Shown: positions 8,130 to 15,985, numbered from the stretch's first letter. The stretch: DNA of 22,378 bases from Ohtaekwangia sp036503775 (GCA_036503775.1 DASXWH010000241.1:1-22378); one strand, 5' to 3'. The notes: generated from the sequence alone by a model not told the origin. Numbers and translations are program-made.

Positions 8130-10661
8130 TTACTCTATACCCTTCGCCTTCATTTTAGTAAACTCTCTGAATCTCCTTATCATAGCCATACCAAAACCAA
8201 CCATGAGTATTACTGTTCCTATCCAAAGTACGTTGATAAGGGGCTTCTCCATAGCTTTGATCACAACCCAATCTTTCTGGCGCGTATTGATTCCAATGCT
8301 AAACTCGTTTGTTTCAGGGTGAATGTTTAAAAGTGAAAATCGAATACCCAGATCTTTTACATCATCTGGTATACGTCCAACCAGTTTATTACGGATCACA
8401 AATACAGGTTCAGCGAGGTAATCAGCATGCTCGCCCTGCACGCGAATACGGGCCTTTACTGCTACATCCTCTTTATCCAGGGGAAGACCATTGATTTCAA
8501 GTACCCGATCAACCGCCTCAATAACGGAGACATAATCGTTCGCAAAAAATTCTTTGCCGAGCCCGGTTCGCACCTCCTGAAGTTCACTCCAGTCTGATTC
8601 TTCCGTAGGGTTCATCACGGATGATACGTGTGTGTACAAATCAGCTCCAACAGTCCGGTATATATCTGGTGAGGCAAGCAATCCTCCCATATCCTGGTTG
8701 ATTTGCGCACGCGGATAAAGTGTATATTTTTTACCGCCCTTTCTTAGTTCAATTTCATAAAATGTATTTTCCCCTTTTATCAGGATCGTATCATTAGCTT
8801 TATACGAATTATCAGCCACAACCAGATCCCGCTTCACAATTACCTTATCTTTATCAGCGGTTGCCTCCACATCGCTTTTCTTAATGTACCCAGCATGGTA
8901 ACGTGGTTCGAGACGTTCCCCCATGTATTCAATATCATATCCCCACATGGTTCGAGGTTCGTTGACAAATAACAACAAGTTATCACGGTTGAATTCATCA
9001 CTGAAGTCGTTAGAAATCCGCAGACCGGTATTATTCAGTGAAACGATTTTAGAATATCCTGACGAGAACATCACACCGATAAGCATCATACCCACGCCAA
9101 TATGTGCGATAGATCCTCCCGAAAGTCCGCTGCTGGTTTTGAGAAGCGGAAACAAAATGCGCAGGTTAGCAAATACGGTGAAAAGGCCGGCAAACATCAT
9201 AAGTGCATAGCCTACATTAAGTACGTGGGCTACGTTTACAACGATAAGGGTTAACAACAACGACAGTACAAGCGGACCGAAAATTTGATTGAAAAATAAT
9301 TTACGGTCTATTTTTTTCCACCAAAAAAACTGACCTACGCCCGAGAGTAAACCAATGACGACAGCAAACCACAATTGAACCTTAGAGTAAGATTCAATCT
9401 GATCAGTAGGAGGCGCCCACTTTGCATCAATGCCAATACCTTCTAGAATTTTATTGAATACCGGGATTGATGTGCCGGCAATTACGTGGAAGCCCATTAG
9501 ACACAATGTAGTTGCGCCAATGAAAATCCAGAATTCGCGGGAGTAAGCAGAAGCTTCTTCCTTTGATGACGGAATTTCTTTCCAGCGAATAACGGCCAGT
9601 ACAACAGCAGCGATAAGAAAGAAAAAAAGATACACCAGTAATTGACCGGACAATCCAAGATCAGTAAACGAATGAACTGACGCATCACCCAATACACCGC
9701 TTCGGGTAAGGAACGTTGAATACAGAATGAGAATGAATGTAGCGATCACCAAAATAATAGAAGCCTTCAATGCTGTTTCACTATTCTTGTAGGTGATCAT
9801 GGTATGAATGGATGCTACCAGAATCAACCACGGAACATAAACAGCATTCTCAACCGGATCCCAGTTCCAGTAGCCACCAAAGTTCAACGTTTCATAGGCC
9901 CAGTATCCACCCATCAAAATTCCGAGACCCAGAACAGCGCCTCCAAACAATGCCCAGGGCAATGCTGGCCTTACCCAGTCTCGATATTTTTTCAGCCACA
10001 AGCCGGCCATACAAAATGAAAAGGGAACCAGTGTTGATGCAAAGCCGAGAAATAAAGTCGGTGGATGTATCACCATCCAGTAATTCTGTAACAAAGGATT
10101 TAGGCCGTTACCATCCTGAGGAATGAATTCAGGATTGGATTTAAAAATCGGGGCATCCTGCATGACATCGCGCAAGAGAATAAAGGGTGAGCTTCCGATT
10201 TTTATTTCAAGACCCGGTATAACGACTCCGAGTATCATGGAGGCAAGGAAAGCCTGCACCAATGCAAACACCGTCATCACCGGTGCTTCCCAGAATTTAT
10301 TCGTGTGGATGATGATGATGCCCAATACAGCGTGCCAGAACATCCACAACATAAAACTCCCTTCCTGACCATTCCAGAATGTGGAGATCAGATAATGCGA
10401 AGCAAGTTTGCGATCAGAATAGCTGTAAGCGTAATGATATTCGAAATAGTGATTGGCAATGATGACGAAAAGTGAAACACAAATACCCAGTACACTTAAG
10501 GCGTGGAGATAAAATCCAACCTTACCGTTAATGAGCCAGGCTTCTTTTTTGTCCAGGTCGTCAGTCACGGTGGCCTTAAAATAAACGAAGGCAGTCATCA
10601 ATCCGGTAATGAAGGATGTAATGACAAAGAAATGACCGAGGTTACCGATGACGTAGTGCAT
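8130..10661 (-). CDS. ccmF: Cytochrome c maturation protein CcmF (heme lyase subunit)
   Basis: 843 residues, multi-pass inner membrane. CcmF ligates heme to apocytochrome c as the core of the System I heme lyase. The WWD signature is intact: GGYWNWDPVENAVYVPWL, with WxWDPVEN at 265-272. Family histidines are visible in IHPPTLFLGF (H199), VASIHTM (H286), GDASVHSF (H330) and SIAHIGVG (H520). An N-terminal FWNGQEGSFMLWMFWH block at about 96-110 also fits. After about residue 540 comes a large, mostly hydrophilic, presumably periplasmic domain to about 805 and a final helix. The protein is therefore much longer than the ~650-residue proteobacterial CcmF. A longer form is expected in Bacteroidota, but the extra region may carry jobs that CcmH/CcmI do elsewhere (inference). 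It starts 71 bp after ccmE. Confidence 0.96.
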   Translation of the reverse strand: MHYVIGNLGHFFVITSFITGLMTAFVYFKATVTDDLDKKEAWLINGKVGFYLHALSVLGICVSLFVIIANHYFEYHYAYSYSDRKLASHYLISTFWNGQEGSFMLWMFWHAVLGIIIIHTNKFWEAPVMTVFALVQAFLASMILGVVIPGLEIKIGSSPFILLRDVMQDAPIFKSNPEFIPQDGNGLNPLLQNYWMVIHPPTLFLGFASTLVPFSFCMAGLWLKKYRDWVRPALPWALFGGAVLGLGILMGGYWAYETLNFGGYWNWDPVENAVYVPWLILVASIHTMITYKNSETALKASIILVIATFILILYSTFLTRSGVLGDASVHSFTDLGLSGQLLVYLFFFLIAAVVLAVIRWKEIPSSKEEASAYSREFWIFIGATTLCLMGFHVIAGTSIPVFNKILEGIGIDAKWAPPTDQIESYSKVQLWFAVVIGLLSGVGQFFWWKKIDRKLFFNQIFGPLVLSLLLTLIVVNVAHVLNVGYALMMFAGLFTVFANLRILFPLLKTSSGLSGGSIAHIGVGMMLIGVMFSSGYSKIVSLNNTGLRISNDFSDEFNRDNLLLFVNEPRTMWGYDIEYMGERLEPRYHAGYIKKSDVEATADKDKVIVKRDLVVADNSYKANDTILIKGENTFYEIELRKGGKKYTLYPRAQINQDMGGLLASPDIYRTVGADLYTHVSSVMNPTEESDWSELQEVRTGLGKEFFANDYVSVIEAVDRVLEINGLPLDKEDVAVKARIRVQGEHADYLAEPVFVIRNKLVGRIPDDVKDLGIRFSLLNIHPETNEFSIGINTRQKDWVVIKAMEKPLINVLWIGTVILMVGFGMAMIRRFREFTKMKAKGIE

Positions 10662-10732
10662 TATAAGCAGGTTCCGATTGCGAGATTAGATAAGAAAGCT
10701 GGAGGAAATGAAGAAGGTACGTCTTTTTCAGG

Positions 10733-11137
10733 CTATACATTCACATTCTGTTCCTGATATTTGGATGGACACTTCAGAAGTATTTTACTGGCTCTGAACG
10801 TTTCACCATCATAGCTGCCAATGACTACTACTTTCTCTGAGCGCGTAAAATCAGGAGGCATGGGTTGATTGTATTCTACCTTTTGTTCTTTGCCATTATC
10901 ATCGATCATCAGGAATGAAAACGATACTTTATCCAAACCTTCAGCAATTCCAATAACATGCCCGCCATCATCCTTTTTAAGCTGCCCCACTACGTGAATC
11001 GCTTTTTTGTTACCTGCCGAAGACAGATCATAGGCCTGATCAAAGGTTACATAGGTGCTGGCATCACCGGCTGTAGTTACAATGATGGCAATAGCTGCAG
11101 CGATAACGACAATGATCAGAATATGTGACTTTTTCAT
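10733..11137 (-). CDS. ccmE: Cytochrome c maturation protein CcmE, heme chaperone (CxxxY variant)
   Basis: 134 residues: one N-terminal transmembrane anchor (about 5-23) and a periplasmic OB-fold domain. CcmE carries heme from CcmC to CcmF, binding it covalently in the usual proteins through a His in an HxxxY motif near the C-terminus. Here the aligned segment reads ASKILLKCPSKYQEQ, so Cys123 replaces the His while Tyr127 is kept (CxxxY). CxxxY CcmE proteins are known in a variant System I of some archaea and bacteria that lack CcmH. The OB-fold strands (VVGQLKKDDGGHVIG, VVVIGSYDGETFRASKILLKCP) match the family well. The gene sits between ccmD-like (96 bp upstream) and ccmF, with a possible promoter in front. 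Confidence 0.93.
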   Translation of the reverse strand: MKKSHILIIVVIAAAIAIIVTTAGDASTYVTFDQAYDLSSAGNKKAIHVVGQLKKDDGGHVIGIAEGLDKVSFSFLMIDDNGKEQKVEYNQPMPPDFTRSEKVVVIGSYDGETFRASKILLKCPSKYQEQNVNV

Positions 11138-11148
11138 AGGTCAGTAAG

Positions 11149-11161
11149 CCCGTTTAACGGG
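11149..11161. promoter_or_regulatory. Short palindrome in the ccmD-ccmE gap (possible operator)
   Basis: CCCGTT-T-AACGGG is a perfect six-base inverted repeat with a one-base centre. The loop is too small for an RNA hairpin, so if functional it would be a protein-binding site. It lies between a promoter-like element and the ccmE start, about where transcription would begin. A 13-base palindrome can arise by chance. Confidence 0.2.
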
Positions 11162-11163
11162 GT

Positions 11164-11171
11164 CAAAATTA
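11164..11171 (-). promoter_or_regulatory. Possible Bacteroidota -7 element upstream of ccmE
   Basis: The minus strand reads TAATTTTG, an exact match to the Bacteroidota -7 consensus TAnnTTTG, ending 26 bases before the ccmE ATG. No TTG is present at the usual -33 spacing, so this may be a weak internal promoter for ccmE-ccmF or a chance match in AT-rich DNA. Confidence 0.25.
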
Positions 11172-11233
11172 GAGACAAATGCCCAGAATTTCAGAGATTT
11201 TCAATCGAAAAACAGGAAGCTTTTATGTAAAGT

Positions 11234-11458
11234 TCAATGCTTTCCAGACAGGCGGTCTTCCAGCTTTTTTACTTTACGGTCGAGTGCAAACAGGTAAGCG
11301 ATCAACCCCAGCAGGATAATTAAAATAATACCCACCACAACATAGATCTTTCCTTCTGAGCGCATGGTATCTGCCATCTCAACTTCATTTTGAGCCTGTG
11401 CAGGAAAGGTCAGTAGTAATACTACTACAACAAAGAAAAAATTCTTAACGCTTTTCAT
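11234..11458 (-). CDS. ccmD: CcmD-like small membrane protein
   Basis: 74 residues from the ATG at 11458; a longer reading would need a TTG at 11470. It begins with a signal-like hydrophobic stretch ending in PAQAQ. A short linker (NEVEMADTMRSEGK), one transmembrane helix (YVVVGIILIILLGLIAYLFALD) and a charged tail (RKVKKLEDRLSGKH) follow. Position between ccmC and ccmE, small size, and a single helix followed by a basic tail are what CcmD shows. In proteobacteria CcmD holds CcmE to the CcmABC complex. The extra N-terminal signal segment is absent from classical CcmD; Bacteroidota CcmD-family proteins can have it. The gene overlaps the ccmC end by 14 bases, implying translational coupling. 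Sequence similarity alone would not identify it; context does. Confidence 0.75.
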   Translation of the reverse strand: MKSVKNFFFVVVVLLLTFPAQAQNEVEMADTMRSEGKIYVVVGIILIILLGLIAYLFALDRKVKKLEDRLSGKH

Positions 11459-12119
11459 CTTCAAGTTCAATTAGTTTTTCTTCCAGAGTTTTGAATTTAA
11501 TACGGATTGAAGCAATCCAGACACCGATCAGAATCCACCCCAACACAGCAGGGTAGAACACCAGTCTCATCCGGCTATCCAGATCATACATATTGAAGCC
11601 AGGATTACCTCCACTTCCGGGATGCATGGAGCTGGTTAATCGCGGAATGATAAAGATCAGCGGGATCATTGCTGCAAAAGCGAATATGTTATATACCGCG
11701 CTCAGGCGGGCACGTTGTTCTTCATTGTCCAGCGAACCACGCAAAACGAAGTAAGCCAGGTAAACCAATAGTGTAATAGCAGCTCCATTTTGTTTCGGGT
11801 CGCCATGCCAAGGAGATCCCCATGCATAATTAGCCCAGAGCATTCCGGTGAGAATTCCCAGGATGCCAAAAGCTGTTCCCACATGCGCAAACACCAGCGC
11901 TTTACGATCTGCGTCAGCACTCGGCTTTCTCAGGTATACAACGGAATAATAGGTCGACAGGCAGTACAGAAATACCATTCCAAACCACATGGGCACATGA
12001 AAATACAAAGCCCGGATAGTTTCATTGATAATATTCAACCGGGGTACATCGGCCAGCAACCCCACGGTATGAACATATAACAAAAGCACAATAGCGGATA
12101 TTTTAAGCCAGGTTTTCAT
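11445..12119 (-). CDS. ccmC: Cytochrome c maturation protein CcmC (heme-handling membrane protein)
   Basis: 224 residues with six transmembrane helices. I chose the ATG at 12119, because a longer in-frame reading to 12218 would overlap ccmB and add a non-hydrophobic stretch unlike the family. CcmC presents heme to CcmE at the outer face of the membrane. His41 in RALYFHVPMWF and His166 in RLTSSMHPGSG correspond to the two conserved heme-ligand histidines. The WWD segment is altered: YAWGSPWHGDPKQNGAA keeps Trp100, Trp104 and Asp107 but not the third Trp of WGxxWxWD. It lies after ccmB with a 44-base gap and overlaps the ccmD-like gene by 14 bases. Confidence 0.93.
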   Translation of the reverse strand: MKTWLKISAIVLLLYVHTVGLLADVPRLNIINETIRALYFHVPMWFGMVFLYCLSTYYSVVYLRKPSADADRKALVFAHVGTAFGILGILTGMLWANYAWGSPWHGDPKQNGAAITLLVYLAYFVLRGSLDNEEQRARLSAVYNIFAFAAMIPLIFIIPRLTSSMHPGSGGNPGFNMYDLDSRMRLVFYPAVLGWILIGVWIASIRIKFKTLEEKLIELEDEKR

Positions 12120-12163
12120 GAGGTGAGAAATTGACAGGAAAATCAGCTGTCTGGACAGCTGTC

Positions 12164-12826
12164 TTAACTGCGCCAAATATACGGGAACAACAGGTATGCG
12201 AGGGCAGTGAGAATGCAATTTATTGCCAGCAAATTAAGCAGCTCATCGGTGCTGGCGCTGCGGTCAATTCCGTCTAAAACATTTTTGGTGATCTTGATTG
12301 CCAGAAGCAGAATTGAAATGACAATGGGGAAACTGAGTACAGCCATCAGAATGTTGCTGTTATTGGCTTTGGAAGCTATACCCGATATGAGGCTTAATGC
12401 CGATGCAAATCCGAATGAAGTAAGAACAAGGGTGATTATAAAAATCAACTTATCCTGAACCGGGTTATCGATAAATACAGAAAACAATAAAAACCCGGCA
12501 AGCGAGAGCACCAGACATAGAATGGCATTGTATATAATCTTAGCCAGAATAATAGCCTGTGGTGCTGACAGGTAATAATAGTAAATGAAAGTACCCCGCT
12601 TTTCACCGATAAAACTTTTGGCGACACTGTTTACAACCGAGAATAAAATAGCCAGCCAGAATAAGGCCGACCAGGTTGCTTCATTAATGGAATTTTGTCT
12701 TAGGCTGAATGTCAGGTAACAAATGAAGATCAGGCTGATCAGATAAAGTCCGATTCCGGAAATAACAGCCTTACGCCTTAGTTCCAGGGTAAATTCTTTT
12801 TGAATCAGAAGTAAAAGTATTTTCAA
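12164..12826 (-). CDS. ccmB: Heme exporter protein B (CcmB), ABC transporter permease
   Basis: 220 residues, about six transmembrane helices. It starts LLIQKEFTLELRRKAVISGIGLYLISLIFICY, which fits CcmB: a basic cytoplasmic LELRRK segment just before helix 1. Later come FIGEKRGTFIYYYYLSAPQAIILAKIIYN and SFGFASALSLISGIASKANNS, also typical. CcmB is the permease partner of the CcmA ATPase in the CcmABCD complex that releases heme-loaded CcmE. No ccmA is in this window. The only usable start is a TTG at 12826, which overlaps the stop of the preceding Wzz-like gene in a TTGA, so translation is probably coupled. Confidence 0.92.
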   Translation of the reverse strand: MKILLLLIQKEFTLELRRKAVISGIGLYLISLIFICYLTFSLRQNSINEATWSALFWLAILFSVVNSVAKSFIGEKRGTFIYYYYLSAPQAIILAKIIYNAILCLVLSLAGFLLFSVFIDNPVQDKLIFIITLVLTSFGFASALSLISGIASKANNSNILMAVLSFPIVISILLLAIKITKNVLDGIDRSASTDELLNLLAINCILTALAYLLFPYIWRS

Positions 12827-13605
12827 GCGGATTCTGTTTTCCGGTAAGTATCATAATACCTGAAAAAGTATTTCAAAAATAAAATGATGATCATTGCGAA
12901 AATACCTGCAATAAATCCCGCCAATACCAGCAATGTTGAAGAAACGCTCACCTCAGATACCACCCGATCAAATCCGTCAATTACAATAATTATATGTTCA
13001 TCCTTCATTTTTTGCTCATACTTTACTTTTCTTTCAGTTAAATCAACCGATGTGGTAAACAGATCAGAAGGTTTAAGGGCAGATGCCTGTGCTTCGTAAG
13101 CCGTGTGTGTCTTTACATCGTCCAGCAACTTCAACTCATGATTAATCCGGACGATCATGACAGAATAGAAATCCCTCAGTTCTTTCTTTTTCTTTTGAGA
13201 GTACTCACTGCTTTCCAGAAAACTTAAAATTGATTTCTGGAACATGGCAACCATGTTCCGGTTATTCACTTGAATTGTGATCTCAGCATACGGATCTTCT
13301 GATGGAAACATCTCGTGACTTAAACTCATCATCGCACTTCGCTGCTCTGGGGTGATATTGGGAAGAGAGTCTGCGAGTTCCAGCTGTTTCAGCAAAAAAT
13401 CGCATTCGGCAACCGAAAGGGCTTCTGAACGAATCATCATTTTCGCCTCAAATTTTTTCATTGGGACGAAGGTCAGGATATATCCTATGACTGCTCCAAG
13501 GACGGGAAGAGTCAATACTATGACCAAATTCTTCAGAAGGTATTGATAGCAAATTGCCAGCAACTTCAACAAGTCAATATCTTCGTGGTTGGTTGGGGTT
13601 TCCAT
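12823..13605 (-). CDS. Wzz-like chain-length determinant / polysaccharide co-polymerase family protein
   Basis: 260 residues from the ATG at 13605 (METPTNHEDIDLLKLL); a TTG six codons upstream is less likely. Two transmembrane helices bracket a periplasmic region rich in charged, probably coiled-coil sequence. TM1 is NLVIVLTLPVLGAVIGYILTFV (about 28-48) and TM2 near residues 220-248 (LLVLAGFIAGIFAMIIILFL). The N-terminal EDIDLLKLL preceding TM1 resembles the Wzz start, and FEAKMMIRSE after TM1 is the usual first strand. Wzz proteins set polysaccharide chain length with Wzy. It is short for the family and has no cytoplasmic kinase domain. It is divergent from the polysaccharide operon starting at 13700, which supports the call, yet overlaps ccmB by four bases. 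Confidence 0.78.
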   Translation of the reverse strand: METPTNHEDIDLLKLLAICYQYLLKNLVIVLTLPVLGAVIGYILTFVPMKKFEAKMMIRSEALSVAECDFLLKQLELADSLPNITPEQRSAMMSLSHEMFPSEDPYAEITIQVNNRNMVAMFQKSILSFLESSEYSQKKKKELRDFYSVMIVRINHELKLLDDVKTHTAYEAQASALKPSDLFTTSVDLTERKVKYEQKMKDEHIIIVIDGFDRVVSEVSVSSTLLVLAGFIAGIFAMIIILFLKYFFRYYDTYRKTESA

Positions 13606-13635
13606 AAGCGCAATTTTATGCAAATTAGCCTACAC

Positions 13636-13668
13636 TTGATTGGTCCTTCTATAAATTAATTAGTTTTG
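13636..13668 (+). promoter_or_regulatory. Predicted Bacteroidota-type promoter for the polysaccharide operon
   Basis: TAGTTTTG at 13661-13668 matches the -7 consensus TAnnTTTG exactly. TTGATTG at 13636-13642 supplies a -33 TTG 18 bases upstream, within the usual spacing. Transcription would start about 25 bases before the ATG at 13700. The region also separates divergent genes, where promoters are expected. A minus-strand promoter for the Wzz-ccm run must lie in the same interval, but I see only TAATTTG, one base short of the consensus. Confidence 0.5.
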
Positions 13669-13699
13669 CAATCCAAAAAAGGGAACTATCTAATTTTCC

Positions 13700-14725
13700 A
13701 TGACATCTCAAAAATCTGTTCTGGTTACAGGAGCAGCTGGGTTTATCGGATTTCATCTTTCCAATAAATTAAGCCGTCTTGGTTATCGTGTCACAGGCAT
13801 CGATAGCATGAACAATTATTATGATGTCAATCTTAAAAAATCAAGGCTGGAAATACTGAGAACACTTCCTGGCTTTACATTTCAAAATACCAATCTGGTT
13901 GATCAGCCGTCATTAAACAGATTGTTTTCAGAAAATAAGTTTGACTATGTGGTGAACCTCGCTGCTCAAGCTGGTGTCAGACATTCTCTTGACCACCCCC
14001 ATGCCTACCTGGAAAGCAATCTCCACGGCTTTCTCAACATCCTTGAAGCATGCCGCTATAACGGGATTAAGCATTTGATCTACGCTTCGTCCAGTTCAGT
14101 TTACGGAGCAAATACAAAATTACCATTCTCTGTTCATCAAAATGTGGATCATCCCATTTCATTATATGCAGCCTCCAAAAAGTCAAATGAGTTGATGGCC
14201 CATACGTATTCGGCTTTATTTAAAATTCCTACCACCGGCCTTCGTTTTTTCAGTGTCTATGGTCCATATGGTCGGCCGGACATGGCGTTATTTATCTTCA
14301 CCAAGGCCATTCTGGCCGGACAACCCATTGATATATTCAATCAGGGAAAAATGAAGCGTGACTTCACCTATGTAGATGATATTGTAGAAAGCATTGCCAG
14401 GCTAATCAACGTCATCCCTAAACCGAACCCGGAATGGAATGGCTTAAATCCCGACCCGGCTACTAGTTTTGCTCCTTACCGTCTTTTTAACATTGGTAAT
14501 AACCAGCCCGTTGAGTTAATGTATTACATTGAGCTTATTGAACAAAAACTTGGAAAGAAAGCTATCAAGAACTTTTTGCCTCTGCAGATTGGAGATGTAC
14601 CGGATACAATTGCTGATGTTAGTGACTTACTTTCAGCAATTGAATTTAAACCCTCAACAACAATTGAAGAAGGTATGGACCGATTTTTAGAATGGTATCT
14701 GAAATATTACAATATAAAATTATAG
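13700..14725 (+). CDS. UDP-glucuronate 4-epimerase (CapI-like), extended SDR family
   Basis: 341 residues. It interconverts UDP-glucuronate and UDP-galacturonate using bound NAD in the cytoplasm. The nucleotide-binding motif is VLVTGAAGFIG (G11xxG14xxG17). The substrate region IDSMNNYYDVNLKKSRL, LAAQAGVRHSL and PFSVHQNVDHPISLYAASKKSNELMAH are typical of the CapI/GAE group. The catalytic Ser cluster is at 130-133 in YASSSSVYG, and YxxxK is Y156-K160. RFFSVYGPYGRPDMA and the downstream KRDFTYVDDIVE complete the fold. It is the first gene of the plus-strand operon, nine bases before the next. No UDP-glucose 6-dehydrogenase of the Ugd type is in view, so its UDP-glucuronate may come from elsewhere. 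A relative acting on UDP-HexNAcA derivatives cannot be excluded. Confidence 0.88.
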   Translation: MTSQKSVLVTGAAGFIGFHLSNKLSRLGYRVTGIDSMNNYYDVNLKKSRLEILRTLPGFTFQNTNLVDQPSLNRLFSENKFDYVVNLAAQAGVRHSLDHPHAYLESNLHGFLNILEACRYNGIKHLIYASSSSVYGANTKLPFSVHQNVDHPISLYAASKKSNELMAHTYSALFKIPTTGLRFFSVYGPYGRPDMALFIFTKAILAGQPIDIFNQGKMKRDFTYVDDIVESIARLINVIPKPNPEWNGLNPDPATSFAPYRLFNIGNNQPVELMYYIELIEQKLGKKAIKNFLPLQIGDVPDTIADVSDLLSAIEFKPSTTIEEGMDRFLEWYLKYYNIKL

Positions 14726-14734
14726 ACCTGAATT

Positions 14735-15985
14735 ATGAATAAAGTTGGAGTGATCGGTTTGGGATATGTTGGACTACCCCTTGCTGTAGAATTTGGAAAA
14801 GTACTGGATGTTGTAGGGTTTGATATAAATAAGGAACGCATTGAAGAACTGAAAAAAAACTATGACCGCACACGTGAAGTCGAACCTCAGGAATTAAAAC
14901 TGGCGACTAAATTAACATACTCTTCTTCACCTGAAGATCTTCGAGATGTTAACTATTACATCGTGACCGTGCCTACTCCTGTCGATGAATTTAAAAAGCC
15001 AGACCTACGTCCGTTGGAAAGCGCCAGCAAAACAGTAGGCGCTGTATTGAAAAAAGGAGACATCGTTATTTATGAATCAACCGTATACCCTGGTTGTACC
15101 GAAGAAATTTGTGTTCCTGTATTGGAACAGGTTAGCGGCCTAAAATTCAATCAGGACTTTTACTGCGGCTATTCTCCTGAAAGAATCAATCCCGGAGATA
15201 AACTTCACCGTCTTACAACTATAAAGAAAGTTACAAGTGGAAGTACCGTTGAGGTGGCAGCAAAGGTTGATTCCCTCTATCGTAAAATAGTTACTGCAGG
15301 TACACACAAAGCTTCATCCATTAAAGTAGCCGAGGCGGCAAAGGTGATTGAAAATTCACAGCGGGATGTCAACATCGCTTTTGTCAATGAGCTGGCGCTC
15401 ATTTTTGAAAGAATGGGCATTGATACCCAGGAAGTCTTAGAGGCCGCTGGTACCAAATGGAATTTTCTTCCCTTCAGGCCGGGTCTGGTTGGCGGGCATT
15501 GCATAGGCGTAGATCCCTATTACCTTACACATAAGGCGGAGAGTTTAGGCTATCATCCGGAAGTTATTCTTTCCGGCAGGAAGATCAACGATAATATGGG
15601 AGTTCACATTGCCAATACCGTCATCAAACTTATGGCACAAAATGACCTCCCCATAAACAAAGCCAACGTACTCGTGCTTGGAATAACCTTTAAAGAAAAT
15701 TGCCCGGATATCCGAAACAGTAAAGTGATTGATGTTATTCAGGAGCTAAAGAGTTTCGGAACACTGGTTGATATCTATGATCCACAAGCCGAATCAGAAG
15801 AAGTAAAGCATGAATACAATGTGTCTTTGACATCCGAACTGACCAAAAAATATCATGCAATAATACTGGCCGTAAGTCACCAGGAATTCTCCACACTTGA
15901 TTTATCCAAATTAAGCCATGAGCGGGCAGTGATATACGATGTTAAAGGCTTTCTCAACAAGAAATTAATTACGGCCCGATTGTAA
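14735..15985 (+). CDS. UDP-N-acetylhexosamine 6-dehydrogenase (WbpA/WbpO/TviB-like)
   Basis: 416 residues, NAD-dependent, oxidising C6 of a UDP-HexNAc twice to the uronic acid. The Rossmann motif is VIGLGYVGLP (8-15). The middle domain has AAKVIEN (Lys203, Asn207), and the catalytic Cys256 is in LVGGHCIGVDPYYL. YESTVYPGCTEE and AAGTKWNFLPFRPG are characteristic of the TviB/WbpO branch rather than the UDP-glucose dehydrogenase branch. With the three genes that follow it most likely serves as the WbpA step, UDP-GlcNAc to UDP-GlcNAcA, although UDP-GalNAc is possible. It is separated from the aminotransferase gene by only four bases. Confidence 0.88.
   Translation: MNKVGVIGLGYVGLPLAVEFGKVLDVVGFDINKERIEELKKNYDRTREVEPQELKLATKLTYSSSPEDLRDVNYYIVTVPTPVDEFKKPDLRPLESASKTVGAVLKKGDIVIYESTVYPGCTEEICVPVLEQVSGLKFNQDFYCGYSPERINPGDKLHRLTTIKKVTSGSTVEVAAKVDSLYRKIVTAGTHKASSIKVAEAAKVIENSQRDVNIAFVNELALIFERMGIDTQEVLEAAGTKWNFLPFRPGLVGGHCIGVDPYYLTHKAESLGYHPEVILSGRKINDNMGVHIANTVIKLMAQNDLPINKANVLVLGITFKENCPDIRNSKVIDVIQELKSFGTLVDIYDPQAESEEVKHEYNVSLTSELTKKYHAIILAVSHQEFSTLDLSKLSHERAVIYDVKGFLNKKLITARL

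Noticed and set aside
8923..9210. Plus-strand open frames opposite ccmF (8923-9210, 9804-10019, 9812-10126, 10123-10368)
   Set aside because: They are antisense to well-conserved ccmF sequence and have no recognisable protein features.
12120..12218. N-terminal extension of CcmC to a start at 12218
   Set aside because: The extra 33 residues would lie over the ccmB end and do not resemble a CcmC N-terminus; the ATG at 12119 precedes a typical first helix.
13620..13635. Minus-strand TAATTTG as a promoter for the Wzz-ccm run
   Set aside because: It is one base shorter than TAnnTTTG and lies too close to the start codon to be convincing.
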